In this document: positions 43,561 to 52,223 of the stretch, in pieces | How the letters are laid out: each line of letters opens with the position of its first letter | Numbering within the stretch: position 1 is the stretch's first letter | NCBI RefSeq assembly: GCF_000284015.1 | Contig: NC_016943.1 | Coordinates: 2,831,541-2,895,540 of the forward strand | Direction: 5' to 3' | Length of the DNA: 64,000 bases | Source: Blastococcus saxobsidens DD2 | GTDB lineage: Bacteria; Actinomycetota; Actinomycetes; Mycobacteriales; Geodermatophilaceae | The notes under the pieces: model-generated | Database searches by the model: none | What the model was told of the DNA's origin: nothing | The model's input: only the letters and a program-made list of their open reading frames with translations | Made by a program: the position numbers and the translations under genes

Positions 43561-45129
43561 ATGCAGCTCGGAGTCCCGCGAGAGACGCGCCCCCGCGAGA
43601 CGCGGGTGTCCGCGACACCGGCGACGGTGACCCAGCTGGTGGCGCTGGGCTACGACGTGGTGGTGGAGAGCGGCGCGGGTGCGGCCAGCAGCTTCCCCGA
43701 CGAGGCCTACGTCGCGGGCGGTGCACGCATCGGCACGGCCGCCGAGGCGTGGGGCGCCGAGGTGGTGCTGCGGGTGAACGCCCCGGCGATCGGGGAGCTC
43801 GACCGGCTGGCCTCCGGCGCGACGCTGATCAGCCTCCTCTCCCCCGCGCTGGCCTCGGAACTGGTCGACGCGCTGGCCGCCCGGCCGATCACCGCGCTGG
43901 CGATGGACGCGGTCCCCCGGATCTCCCGCGCCCAGTCGATGGACGTGCTCTCCTCGATGGCCAACATCGCCGGGTACCGGGCGGTCATCGAGGCGGCGAA
44001 CGTGTTCGGGCGGTTCTTCACCGGTCAGGTGACGGCGGCGGGCAAGGTCCCCCCGGCGAAGGTGCTGGTCGCCGGAGCGGGTGTCGCGGGGCTCGCCGCG
44101 ATCGGTGCCGCCTCCAGCCTGGGCGCGATCGTGCGGGCCACCGATGTCCGCCCCGAGGTGGCCGAGCAGGTGCGCTCGCTGGGCGGCGAGTACGTCGCCG
44201 TCCCGAGCGCGGAGGCGCAGGTGAGCACCGACGGCTACGCCCGCGAGATGGGCGAGGACTTCAACCGGCGGGCCGCGCAGATGTACGCGGAGCAGGCCAA
44301 GGACGTCGACATCGTCATCACCACCGCGCTCATCCCCGGCCGGCCGGCGCCGCGGCTGATCACCGAGGAGATGGTCGCCTCGATGCGCTCGGGCTCGGTC
44401 GTCGTCGACATGGCTGCCGCGCAGGGCGGCAACGTCGCGGGCTCGGTGCCCGACGAGGTGGTGGTCACGCCCAACGGGGTGTCGATCATCGGCTACACCG
44501 ACCTGCCCGCCCGGCTCCCGGCGCAGGCCTCGCAGCTGTACGGCACGAACCTGGTCAACCTGCTGAAGCTGCTGACCCCCGGCAAGGACGGGCAGCTCGT
44601 CCTCGACTTCGACGACGTCGTGCAGCGGGCCATCACGGTCGTGCGCGCCGGCGAGAAGACCTGGCCCCCGCCGCCGGTGCAGGTCTCGGCGGCGCCCACC
44701 CCACCCTCGCCACCGCCCGGTGCCACGGCCGGCGCGCCGAGCGTGCCCGCGAAGACGCCGGCACCCGGGCGGCGGTTCGCGCTGGTCGGCCTGGGCGCCG
44801 CGCTGCTGTTCCTGCTGACCGCCTTCTCGCCGAACGAGCTGGTCCAGCACTTCACCGTGTTCACCCTGGCCGTCGTCGTCGGCTTCTACGTCATCGGGCA
44901 CGTGCACCACGCCCTGCACACGCCGCTGATGTCGGTGACCAACGCGATCTCCGGGATCATCGTGGTCGGCGCGCTGCTGCAGCTGGGCAGTGACGACGGC
45001 GCCGTCCGGGCGCTGGCCTTCGTCGCCACCCTCGTAGCCAGCATCAACGTCTTCGGCGGCTTCGCCGTCACCCGCCGCATGCTGGGCATGTTCTCCCGCG
45101 GCCCGAACGGAAAGGGCGCCGCCCGATGA
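43561..45129 (+). CDS. pntA: NAD(P) transhydrogenase, alpha subunit (fused)
   Basis: A 522-residue protein joining the soluble NAD(H)-binding domain I (residues 1-375) to four C-terminal transmembrane segments (about 395-510). Domain I starts [23 protein letters not shown] and has [58 protein letters not shown] and [26 protein letters not shown]. The linker is Pro/Ala-rich. The membrane part [41 protein letters not shown] with [16 protein letters not shown] is the usual PntA end. With PntB it moves hydride between NADH and NADP+ driven by proton flow. The stop overlaps pntB (ATGA). GGAG precedes the ATG. Confidence 0.95.
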   Translation: MQLGVPRETRPRETRVSATPATVTQLVALGYDVVVESGAGAASSFPDEAYVAGGARIGTAAEAWGAEVVLRVNAPAIGELDRLASGATLISLLSPALASELVDALAARPITALAMDAVPRISRAQSMDVLSSMANIAGYRAVIEAANVFGRFFTGQVTAAGKVPPAKVLVAGAGVAGLAAIGAASSLGAIVRATDVRPEVAEQVRSLGGEYVAVPSAEAQVSTDGYAREMGEDFNRRAAQMYAEQAKDVDIVITTALIPGRPAPRLITEEMVASMRSGSVVVDMAAAQGGNVAGSVPDEVVVTPNGVSIIGYTDLPARLPAQASQLYGTNLVNLLKLLTPGKDGQLVLDFDDVVQRAITVVRAGEKTWPPPPVQVSAAPTPPSPPPGATAGAPSVPAKTPAPGRRFALVGLGAALLFLLTAFSPNELVQHFTVFTLAVVVGFYVIGHVHHALHTPLMSVTNAISGIIVVGALLQLGSDDGAVRALAFVATLVASINVFGGFAVTRRMLGMFSRGPNGKGAAR

Positions 45130-46532
45130 CCGCCGTCTCGGCCGCCTACGCGGCCTACATCGTCGCCGGCCTGCTGTTCATCCTCAGCCTGGCCGGGCTG
45201 TCCAGGCACGAGACGGCCAAGGCCGGGAACACCTACGGGATCGCCGGCATGGCCGTCGCGCTGGTCGCGACCGTCGGCGTGGTCATCGGGGACATCTCGG
45301 CCACCGGGCTCATTCTGCTCCTGCTCGCCGTGGCGATCGGCGCCGCGATCGGCATCTGGCGGGCCCGCAAGGTCGAGATGACCGGCATGCCGGAGCTGAT
45401 CGCCCTGCTGCACAGCTTCGTCGGTCTCGCCGCGGTCCTCGTGGGCTGGAACGGCTACCTCTCCGTGGAGGCGGCCGGCGGCGGCCCGGTCCTCGACGGG
45501 GCCGAGGCCGGGATCCACTCCGGCGAGGTGGTGGTCGGCGTCTTCATCGGCGCGGTGACCTTCACCGGTTCCGTCGTGGCGTTCCTGAAGCTGTCGGCGC
45601 GGATCAAGAGCAACCCGCTGATGCTGCCGGGCCACAACTGGCTGAACCTGGGCGCGCTGGTGCTGTTCGCCGTCCTGACCGTGGTGTTCGTCGTCGAGCC
45701 GAACCTGCTCGTGCTGTCGATCGTGACGGTGCTCGCGCTGGCCCTGGGGTGGCACCTGGTCGCCTCGATCGGCGGCGGTGACATGCCGGTCGTCGTCTCG
45801 ATGCTCAACAGCTACTCGGGATGGGCTGCGGCCGCGTCGGGCTTCCTGCTGGGCAACGACCTGCTGATCATCACCGGTGCGCTGGTCGGCTCCTCGGGTG
45901 CCTACCTCTCCTACATCATGTGCACGGCGATGAACCGCTCGTTCCTGTCGGTCATCGCCGGCGGGTTCGGCAACGAGGGCAGCGCCGCCTCCTCCGACGT
46001 CGACTACGGGGAGCACACCGAGATCAGCGCCGAGGAGACCGCCGAACTGCTGCGGGACGCGAAGTCCGTCGTGATCACCCCGGGCTACGGCATGGCGGTC
46101 GCCCAGGCCCAGGGCCCGGTCGCCGACCTCACCCGCAAGCTCACCGAACGCGGCGTCGAGGTGCGGTTCGGCATCCACCCGGTCGCCGGGCGACTGCCCG
46201 GGCACATGAACGTGCTGCTGGCCGAGGCCAAGGTGCCCTACGACGTCGTCCTGGAGATGGACGAGGTCAACGACGACCTCGCCACCACCTCCGTCGTCCT
46301 GGTGATCGGCGCCAACGACACGGTGAACCCGGCCGCCACCGATGACCCGGCCAGCCCGATCGCCGGCATGCCGGTCCTGCGCGTGTGGGAGGCCGAGCGT
46401 GTCGTGGTCTTCAAGCGGTCGATGAACACCGGCTACGCCGGGGTCCAGAACCCGTTGTTCTTCCGGGACAACACCCGGATGCTCTTCGGCGACGCGCGGG
46501 ATCGGGTCGAGGACATCCTGAAAGCCTTGTGA
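45126..46532 (+). CDS. pntB: NAD(P) transhydrogenase, beta subunit
   Basis: A 468-residue protein with nine or so transmembrane segments in the first 260 residues ([43 protein letters not shown] ... [25 protein letters not shown]) and the NADP(H)-binding domain III at the end. Domain III shows [63 protein letters not shown] and [54 protein letters not shown]. It is the proton-conducting and NADP(H)-binding partner of PntA, coupled by a 4-base overlap. Confidence 0.96.
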   Translation: MTAVSAAYAAYIVAGLLFILSLAGLSRHETAKAGNTYGIAGMAVALVATVGVVIGDISATGLILLLLAVAIGAAIGIWRARKVEMTGMPELIALLHSFVGLAAVLVGWNGYLSVEAAGGGPVLDGAEAGIHSGEVVVGVFIGAVTFTGSVVAFLKLSARIKSNPLMLPGHNWLNLGALVLFAVLTVVFVVEPNLLVLSIVTVLALALGWHLVASIGGGDMPVVVSMLNSYSGWAAAASGFLLGNDLLIITGALVGSSGAYLSYIMCTAMNRSFLSVIAGGFGNEGSAASSDVDYGEHTEISAEETAELLRDAKSVVITPGYGMAVAQAQGPVADLTRKLTERGVEVRFGIHPVAGRLPGHMNVLLAEAKVPYDVVLEMDEVNDDLATTSVVLVIGANDTVNPAATDDPASPIAGMPVLRVWEAERVVVFKRSMNTGYAGVQNPLFFRDNTRMLFGDARDRVEDILKAL

Positions 46533-46592
46533 CGGCTGCGAACGGAGGGACGGACGGCCCTATCGTGCCTGTCCAGGCCTTACTCTGAGCGC

Positions 46593-47212
46593 ATGTGCGT
46601 TCACGGACAGATCACCGACGTCCCGGTCGCCGGGGGGCGCGACCACGTCTGCCGGGTGTACCGCGACGCGCGTGAGCTCGACGAGGCCGCGCTGGAGGTC
46701 CTCGCCGGGGGACCGGCCCGGGCGCGGAGGTCAGTGCCCTGGCCACCGACCCGCAGGTCCAGCCGGAGCTGGTCCGCTGGGGACACGTGGCCGACCAGTT
46801 CATGGCCGACGGGCCGGGCGTGAGCGCGATGTGTGCCGACCGCGCCGATCTCCCGGCGTCCACCCTGACCGAGGCCTCGGCGGTGCACGCCCCCGGTGCT
46901 CCCCCGGCGTTCCAGGTCTTCGTCGACCAGCAGCGGATCGTGCTCGTCGGCGACGTCGACGCGCTCGGTTCCGAGCAGCTGGCCAGGGTGCTGGCGGCCT
47001 CCCCGGTCACCGGCGGCACGTGTGCCCTCGACCTCTCGGGGCTGGAGTTCGCCGACGTGGCCGGGTGCCGGGCGATCGCCGTGTGGGCCCGGGGCCTGGC
47101 CCAGCGGGGCGTGCGGCTCGAGCTCTGGGACGCTCCGGCGCTCGTCCGGCGGACGTGGCAGGTCCTCGAGCTGGACGAGTGGGCGTCGGTGTCGTTCGCC
47201 CCCGCTGCCTGA
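46593..47212 (+). pseudogene. MEDS-like/STAS signalling gene with an apparent frameshift
   Basis: The start (ATG 46593) is convincing: TACTCT (46581-46586) ends six bases upstream as a leaderless -10. The first 40 codons encode VAGGRDHVCRVYRDARELDEAALEVLAGG, like the opening of a MEDS domain. At about 46705-46725 the frame moves: the original frame turns to Arg/Ser/Trp/Pro nonsense, while the next continues with AEVSALATDPQVQPELVRWGHVADQFMADG and then a STAS-like domain (DQQRIVLVGDVDALGSEQLARVLAAS ... LDLSGLEFADVAGCRAIAVWARGL) to the stop at 47212. The MEDS part would be short, so part of it may also be lost. A GTG at 46787 could still make the STAS part alone. Confidence 0.7.
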
Positions 47213-47437
47213 GGTCCGCGGCACTCCCGGCGGCCGTCAGCGGTCGGCACGCCGAGCCGGTCGCCCCGCGCGAAAGGCCCTCCGGCGACCACTATGCCGG
47301 GGGACGCGACAGCGCGTCACACAGCCGGCGTGCGACCAGGCCCCGGCCCGACCATGAAGCGACCCTGGAACCCACCGGGCCTTCACCCCCCGCCGGCACG
47401 TGTGTCGTCCGGTGCAAGCCCCGACGGAGTCCCACGC

Positions 47438-48155
47438 GTGACAGCTCCTGAGGACGACGCCGTCGTTCAACCTGCGTTCGACGAGCTGGCCCGGCTGCCC
47501 TTCGCCGAGCACTCGCTCGAGTCCATCCTGCACCAGGTCACCGAGCAGGCCACCCGCATCCTGCCGGGCCGGCCGGTCGTCTCGGTGACCATCCTCGGCG
47601 ACGGCCGGCCCAGCACGGTGGCGGCCAGCGGTGAGCTGGCCCTGCAGCTCGACGTCTTCCAGTACCGCACCGGCGCCGGGCCGTGCCTGCAGGCGGCATC
47701 GACGGGCCGCCCGGCCGGCGTCGACGACACCCGGGCCGCCGAGTCCCTGGCCGGAGTTCGCCGCCGAGGCCGCCGCGAACGGCTGCGACAGCGTGTTCTC
47801 CTATCCCCTGCCGGTGCAGGAGAAAGTCTCCGGGGCCCTCAACGTCTACGCGCGGCAACTGGCCGTCACCGGCCTGCGGACCCGCCAGCTGGTGTCCCGG
47901 CTGGCGTCTTACGCGGTGGGGCCGGTCTCCAACATGTACCTCTACGAGAGCGCCGTGGAGCGCGCCGAGCACCTGCAGGCGGCGCTGGAGTCCCGCGCGG
48001 TCATCGACCAGGCCAAAGGCATCCTCATGGAGCGGCACAAGCTCACCGCCGACCAGGCGTTCCAGGTGCTGGCCCGGCTCTCGATGGTGTCGAACACGAA
48101 GCTGCGGGACGTGGCCGAACGGCTCGCGCTCACCGGAGAACTGCCCCGGTCCTGA
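47438..48155 (+). pseudogene. GAF-ANTAR antiterminator gene with an apparent frameshift
   Basis: From GTG 47438 the first 100 codons encode a GAF-like sensor (FAEHSLESILHQVTEQATRILPGRPVVSVTILGDG ... LDVFQYRTGAGPCLQAASTGRPAGVDDTRAAES). At about 47744-47752 the frame changes by one base, and the alternative frame continues with WPEFAAEAAANGCDSVFSYPLPVQEKVSGALNVYAR and an ANTAR RNA-binding domain (ALESRAVIDQAKGILMERHKLTADQAFQVLARLSMVSNTKLRDVAERLALTG). Intact proteins of this type bind RNA hairpins to relieve termination. The shift looks like one extra base in TCCC. Since both halves are well conserved, a sequencing error or a very recent mutation is likely. Confidence 0.75.
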
Positions 48156-48342
48156 ACCCGATGGGGACGGGCGGCCGCACCGGGGCATGCCCGGCCCGTC
48201 GAATGGGCACCCCCGCGTCACGGCAACCGGTGCCGCGCGCAGTACCGGACGGCCCAGATCCAGCGGTCGAGCACACGGCCGCTGGGTCGCCTCCCCGGCC
48301 GGTCGGGTTGCGTCCCGGCGACCGGTCGTCGACGGTCGTGGG

Positions 48343-48780
48343 GTGGACCCCTTCCGCGGCCTCGGCATTCCCCGGATCCCCGGGTTCGCCGAGCTGCTCA
48401 CCCTGCTGCAGACGCAGACCGAGGCGCTCGCCCAGCTCCCCCGCACCCTCGCCGACCTCAACGGCACGGTGCGCGAGCTGACCGCTGCGACGACGTCGGC
48501 CCGCGAGACCATCGCATCGGCGCAGCGGATGGCGGAGCGGCTGGAGTCGCTGGTCGAGGAGCTCGAGGAGCCGGTGCGGGCCCTGCGCCCCGGGATCGAG
48601 CGGGTGGGCCGGGTGCTCGACGATCCAGCCGTCGACACGGTCCCCGACACGCTGCGGCGCATCCACGACGACCTGATGCCGTTGATCTCCGGGCTGCGGC
48701 AGGCGCAGTCCAGGATGGGCTCGGTGACCGGCCTGCTGCGCCGTCGGCCCGGGGCCGGGGACGAGGACGACGGCTACTGA
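48343..48780 (+). CDS. Helical coiled-coil protein (145 aa), unknown
   Basis: Starts VDPFRGLGIPRIPGFAELLTLLQTQTEAL and is almost entirely helical, with heptad-like repeats (LTAATTSARETIASAQRMAERLESLVEELEEPVRAL). No membrane segment or known domain is seen. The GTG start is uncertain; GACGGT (48331-48336) ends six bases upstream and might be a leaderless -10. Its stop codon overlaps the stop of the convergent helical-protein gene by seven bases. I cannot assign a function; a phasin-like or scaffold role is only one possibility. Confidence 0.6.
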   Translation: MDPFRGLGIPRIPGFAELLTLLQTQTEALAQLPRTLADLNGTVRELTAATTSARETIASAQRMAERLESLVEELEEPVRALRPGIERVGRVLDDPAVDTVPDTLRRIHDDLMPLISGLRQAQSRMGSVTGLLRRRPGAGDEDDGY

Positions 48781-49175
48781 GCCTGCTCGCCGTTCTGGCG
48801 CCGCTCGCCGTCACGGCGGACGAAGTCACCGACCGCCTCCTCGAGACGGGCCCAGGTGGAGCTCCACTCCACCAGCGGGTCGAGGATCCGCTCGAGGACC
48901 TCGAGCTGCTGGTCGAAGGCATCGAGCTGGGCGCGCATGGCCGCGATCGAGCTGCGCTGGGCGCTCACCATCTCGGCGATCGCCCTGACCTGGGCGGCCG
49001 ACAGCGCTCCCGGCGGGCTGGGCAGCGCCGGCAACGGGAGCCGCGCCGTGGCGTTGCCCGCCAGACCCCGCGCGCGATCGGTGAAGCCGCGCAGCTGGGC
49101 GACGAACTCGTCGATGGACCGGCCCACGAGCCCGCTCTGCGCGGCGGCCCGCCGGCTGTCGTCGGCCTCGGTCAT
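48774..49175 (-). CDS. Helical coiled-coil protein (133 aa), unknown
   Basis: Starts MTEADDSRRAAAQSGLVGRSIDEFVAQLRGF, then a short Pro-rich hinge (RLPLPALPSPPGALS) and a long helix (AEMVSAQRSSIAAMRAQLDAFDQQLEVLERILDPLVEWSSTWARLEEAVGDFV). GGGGGAG precedes the ATG. It converges on the helical protein encoded at 48343-48780, and the two stop codons overlap. The similar length, helical content and face-to-face position suggest the two work together, for example as a complex. The family is not recognised. Confidence 0.65.
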   Translation of the reverse strand: MTEADDSRRAAAQSGLVGRSIDEFVAQLRGFTDRARGLAGNATARLPLPALPSPPGALSAAQVRAIAEMVSAQRSSIAAMRAQLDAFDQQLEVLERILDPLVEWSSTWARLEEAVGDFVRRDGERRQNGEQAQ

Positions 49176-49430
49176 CGCTCCCCCTCTGCCGTCCGGTCGC
49201 TCGTCAACGACTCTAGGCATGCCGCACGTCTCCCGCCGACGCCGGGCCGGCAGGCACGGGAACGGGCTACGAGACGGTCGGCCCGGTTCTCACCGCGAAT
49301 GCCGAGGCCGGGTCCCCCGCCTGAGACACCGGCCGTCGTCCCACAGGCCCGCATGCGATCGGCCCACCGATGCATCCGGTGGATCAGCGTTCGAGTTCTG
49401 CACGACCGGTGATCTCGGTGGGGGCTGCGA

Positions 49431-50333
49431 TCAGTACCAGCCCTTGGACTGGAAAGCAGCCCACGCGCCGCAGGGGGAGCCGTACCGGTTCTGGATGTAG
49501 ATCAGCCCGGCGTCGATCTGCCGGTAGCCGTCGGAGGTCTTGGCGATGCCGGTGCCGGCCCAGGTGGAGTCGAGGAACTGCGCGATGCCGTACGCGGTGC
49601 TCCGCGGGTTCTGCGCGTTGGGGTTCCAGCCGCTCTCCTTGCCCCACAGCCTCTCCAGGCAGCCGAACTCGCTGCCGGAGCCGCCGAGCTTCTGCATCGC
49701 GTAGTTCTGGTAGGAGCCGGACGGCGCGGCCTGGGGGGCGGGTGCGGCCGGCGCGGCCGGGGCCCGGCTCGCACGAGCCGCCGCGGCCTCGGCCTGGCGT
49801 GCGGCCTCGGCCTGGCGCGCGGCCTCGGCCTGGCGTGCGGCCTCGGCCTGGCGTGCGGTCTCCTGACGGGCAGCCTCCTCGGCCGCCTGGCGCGCGGCCT
49901 CCTGGCGGGCCGCCTCCTCCGCGGCCTGGCGCGCGGCCTCCTCGGCCGCGATCCGCGCCGCCTCCTCGGCAGCCCGGCGGTCGAGCTCGGCCTGCTCGGC
50001 AGCGGCTCGGGCCTCCGCGGCGGCGGTCTGCTCGGCGGCGCGCTCGCTGCGGCTGGCGGCGAGCTGCTCGAGCGAGTCGGCGGCGGTGTCGGCGACCTCG
50101 GCGACGTCGGCGGGCGCCTCGGTGGTGATGCCCAGCTGCGCCGCGACGCTCACCGACGCCAGCTGCGGCTTGGCGTGCGCGGCCGGCTCGTCGGCGACGA
50201 CGACGGTGGCCACGAGGCCGCCCGCCGCGGCGACCGCCAGCAGGAGCCCCGCCCGGCCGGCCGGTCCCGGGATGCGGCTGCGGCCGCCGGTCGGGCGCAG
50301 GGCACGGGCGATGGAGGTGGCGCGAGGCTTCAT
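49431..50333 (-). CDS. Secreted transglycosylase-like cell-wall hydrolase with coiled-coil stalk
   Basis: A 300-residue exported protein. An Arg-rich start and a hydrophobic stretch (AGLLLAVAAAGGLVATVVVA, about residues 28-47) form a signal peptide or anchor. Residues 80-200 are an Ala/Glu/Gln/Arg coiled coil with six-residue QAEAAR repeats. The C-terminal 85 residues are a lysozyme-like transglycosylase domain (FGCLERLWGKESGWNPNAQNPRSTAYGIAQFLDSTWAGTGIAKT) with the catalytic Glu in GKESGW. Similar domains occur in resuscitation-promoting and lytic proteins that remodel peptidoglycan. A c-di-AMP riboswitch lies 190 bases upstream, as for rpf-type genes of other actinobacteria. AGGAG lies upstream of the ATG. 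Confidence 0.85.
   Translation of the reverse strand: MKPRATSIARALRPTGGRSRIPGPAGRAGLLLAVAAAGGLVATVVVADEPAAHAKPQLASVSVAAQLGITTEAPADVAEVADTAADSLEQLAASRSERAAEQTAAAEARAAAEQAELDRRAAEEAARIAAEEAARQAAEEAARQEAARQAAEEAARQETARQAEAARQAEAARQAEAARQAEAAAARASRAPAAPAAPAPQAAPSGSYQNYAMQKLGGSGSEFGCLERLWGKESGWNPNAQNPRSTAYGIAQFLDSTWAGTGIAKTSDGYRQIDAGLIYIQNRYGSPCGAWAAFQSKGWY
49783..49854 (-). repeat. Four 18-bp tandem repeats encoding QAEAAR
   Basis: Four near-identical 18-bp units (49783-49800, 49801-49818, 49819-49836, 49837-49854), differing at one position in one copy, encode the coiled-coil repeats of the transglycosylase-like protein. Flanking sequence has more degenerate copies. Length variation between strains is likely. 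Confidence 0.8.
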
Positions 50334-50520
50334 GGGGTGGGACTGCTCCTGGTGCGGGGCGCAGCAGGCGGCCGGCCGACACGGCGGCGGGCTGCTGCGG
50401 GATGGTCGTGGCAGCGGGTGCGGGCGGGGCCCGGGCTCAGCGCGGGGACGGCGCCCGCGAGACCGCGTACCTGCTGCAGTTCCGTGCCAGGTGGGCCCGT
50501 GGGCTCGCCATGCGGCGGCG

Positions 50521-50660
50521 CTCCGTTCCTTCCGATGGCCGCCTACCGAGTTAGCTGACGGGTTCGGGCGGGAAGTGGCCCTACCCGCGCCGCGACGTGC
50601 GCGGCGCGCGATTCACCCCAGTGCTGCGGTGGGTCCCCGGCTCGCCCGCGGCTCGATGAC
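50521..50660 (-). ncRNA. c-di-AMP riboswitch (ydaO/yuaA type)
   Basis: Read on the minus strand, this stretch has the ydaO hallmarks in the right order: CCGGGGACCCACC, then GGGGTGAATCGC, then GGGTAGGGCCACTTCC, then the most conserved CCGAACCCGTCAGCTAAC with TCGGTAGGCGG, and an ending AAGGAACGGAGC. In actinobacteria this riboswitch sits before rpf and other peptidoglycan hydrolase genes and turns expression off when c-di-AMP is high. Here it precedes the transglycosylase-like gene by about 190 bases. The boundaries are approximate. Confidence 0.85.
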
Positions 50661-50729
50661 TGCGGGTGACTCGGCGGCGCCCGGGCGGACCTCCCCGGAT
50701 GGGGAGTGGACGACCGGCCGGGCGGAGCC

Positions 50730-50759
50730 ACGGTAACCACCGTTATCGGGCCGTGACAA
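50730..50759 (-). promoter_or_regulatory. Promoter of the riboswitch-controlled gene
   Basis: On the minus strand TTGTCA (50759-50754) and TACCGT (50735-50730) are 18 bases apart. Transcription would start about 65 bases before the riboswitch core. A GATAACGGTGGTTACC partial dyad lies between the boxes. Confidence 0.5.
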
Positions 50760-50793
50760 TCCCCCGGTGACAAAACCTCCGGAACCCGGGGGC

Positions 50794-51447
50794 TCAGGGC
50801 AGCCGCCACACCGTCGTTCGGCGCACGGCCGCCGGCCGGGTGGGCGACGGCTCGGTGTCGGGGACGTCGTACACCGCCAGCGCGGCCAGCCGGTCCTCCG
50901 GCAGGTAGATCCGCCCCGGGTCGCCGATCAGCACCTCGGCACCGCCCGCGCGGGCGGCGTCCAGGAACGGCAGCACCCGGTCGGTCATCTCCCGGTCGTA
51001 GCAGACGTCGCCGGCCAGGATCACGCCCACGTCGGGCGGCTCGTCGCCCAGCACGTCGCCCACCGGGGTGATGCCCGGTGTCCCGTTCAGCTCGGCGTTG
51101 ACGGTGACCGCGGTCAGCGCGAACGGATCGACGTCGCTGGCCAGCACCGCGGCCGCGCCGGCCCGGGCGGCGGCGACGGCGACCAGCCCGCTCCCGGCAC
51201 CGAGGTCGAGCACCGTGCGCCCGGCGACGAGCTCGGGGTGGTCGAGGACGTACCGCGCGAGCGCCTGGCCGCCCGGCCACGCCGCGGCCCAGAAGGGTGG
51301 ATCGGTGGAGGTGCGGCCGTGCTGGGTCTCCATCGCCTCCCACAGGGCGACGACGTCGGCGGCGACCAGCAGTTCCACCTCCGGCACCAGCGCGGGCCGC
51401 ACCGGACGGGTGTGGGCGCGGACGAACTCGGGCGGGACGGTCAGCAC
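50794..51447 (-). CDS. Class I SAM-dependent methyltransferase (ETFB/nicotinamide N-methyltransferase-like)
   Basis: A 217-residue methyltransferase. It begins VLTVPPEFVRAHTRPVRPALVPEVELLVAADVVALWE and has the SAM motif I TVLDLGAGSGLVAVAAARAGAAAVLASDVDPFAL, motif II VGVILAGDVCYD and PFLDAARAGGAEVLIGDP. This set is typical of the ETF-beta lysine methyltransferase-like group. It would methylate a protein or small molecule. GTG 51447 has CAGACT six bases upstream (leaderless-like). A GTG at 51501, overlapping the stop of the truncated GNAT gene (GTGA), would add 18 residues; both are possible. Confidence 0.85.
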   Translation of the reverse strand: MLTVPPEFVRAHTRPVRPALVPEVELLVAADVVALWEAMETQHGRTSTDPPFWAAAWPGGQALARYVLDHPELVAGRTVLDLGAGSGLVAVAAARAGAAAVLASDVDPFALTAVTVNAELNGTPGITPVGDVLGDEPPDVGVILAGDVCYDREMTDRVLPFLDAARAGGAEVLIGDPGRIYLPEDRLAALAVYDVPDTEPSPTRPAAVRRTTVWRLP

Positions 51448-51497
51448 CCGGTCAGTCTGCGGTGCCTGGCCCGCTGGCGCTGCCGGCACCCGGCCGG

Positions 51498-52182
51498 TCA
51501 CAGCCGGAGCGACCAGGACGACAGCTGCCCGGCGGGCCGGAAGCCGAGGGCCTCGTTGACGGCGACGATGGGCGTGTTCGCGTCCGAGTTGTACGTGCTG
51601 ATCCGGCGGACCTCGGGGAAGTCCGTGCTGACCTCGCGGAGCACGGCGGCCTTCACGCGCGCGCCCAGCCGGTGGCCCCGGTGCTCACGCAGCACCAAGG
51701 TGCCGCCCTGGTGGGCACACGCGGGCCGGCCCAGCGGCACGTGCAGATCGGTGAACGCGACCAGCCGCCCGTCGCCGGTGACCGCACCGGCGGAGAGCAC
51801 CGCCCGCCCGCGGGCGCTGTGGGACCGCTCGTACTCGCGGATGCGCTCGCCGTCCCACTCCTCCTCCTCGACCGGCAGGGTGCCGTGCGGCGCGTCGGTG
51901 GTCATCCGCCGCTCCAGCAACGCCCGGTCCTCGAGCAGCGCGTCGGGTGTCCGGTCCCGCCAGGTGACGACCTCGTATCCGGCGCCGGCCCGCACTGCCT
52001 CGGACTCGAGGGCCGACAGCCGGTCCTCGTCCACCGGCAGCACGAGGTCCCGCCGGGTCTCGACCAGGTCGCACGTCCAGCCGTGCCGCTCCGCGAACAT
52101 CCGCCGCCCACACCTCGCACCAGGCGGCGAACAGGTCGTCGTCCGGTCCGAGTTCGACGACGGCGGATGCGGGGGCGGTCAC
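51498..52182 (-). pseudogene. GNAT acetyltransferase with an internal deletion
   Basis: The start (GTG 52182) encodes the opening of a double-GNAT protein (VVELGPDDDLFAAWCEVWAA). From about 52105 the frame changes and reads FAERHGWTCDLVETRRDLVLPVDEDRLSALE, then a second GNAT domain (VAFTDLHVPLGRPACAHQGGTLVLREHRGHRLGARVKAAVL with the acetyl-CoA loop). In family members about 110-130 residues (the first GNAT domain) lie between these two parts, so an out-of-frame deletion has joined them near GTGTGGGCGGCG. The second domain could still be made from ATG 52100 (200 residues). The family acetylates antibiotics, proteins or small amines. Confidence 0.65.
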
Positions 52183-52223
52183 TTCCTGGTTGTACCGCCC
52201 GCCGCAACCGCTTTTCGCCCCGC

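Noticed and set aside
49783..49980. CRISPR-like or minisatellite array
   Set aside because: The 18-bp repeats are contiguous with no spacers and are in frame within a coiled-coil protein.
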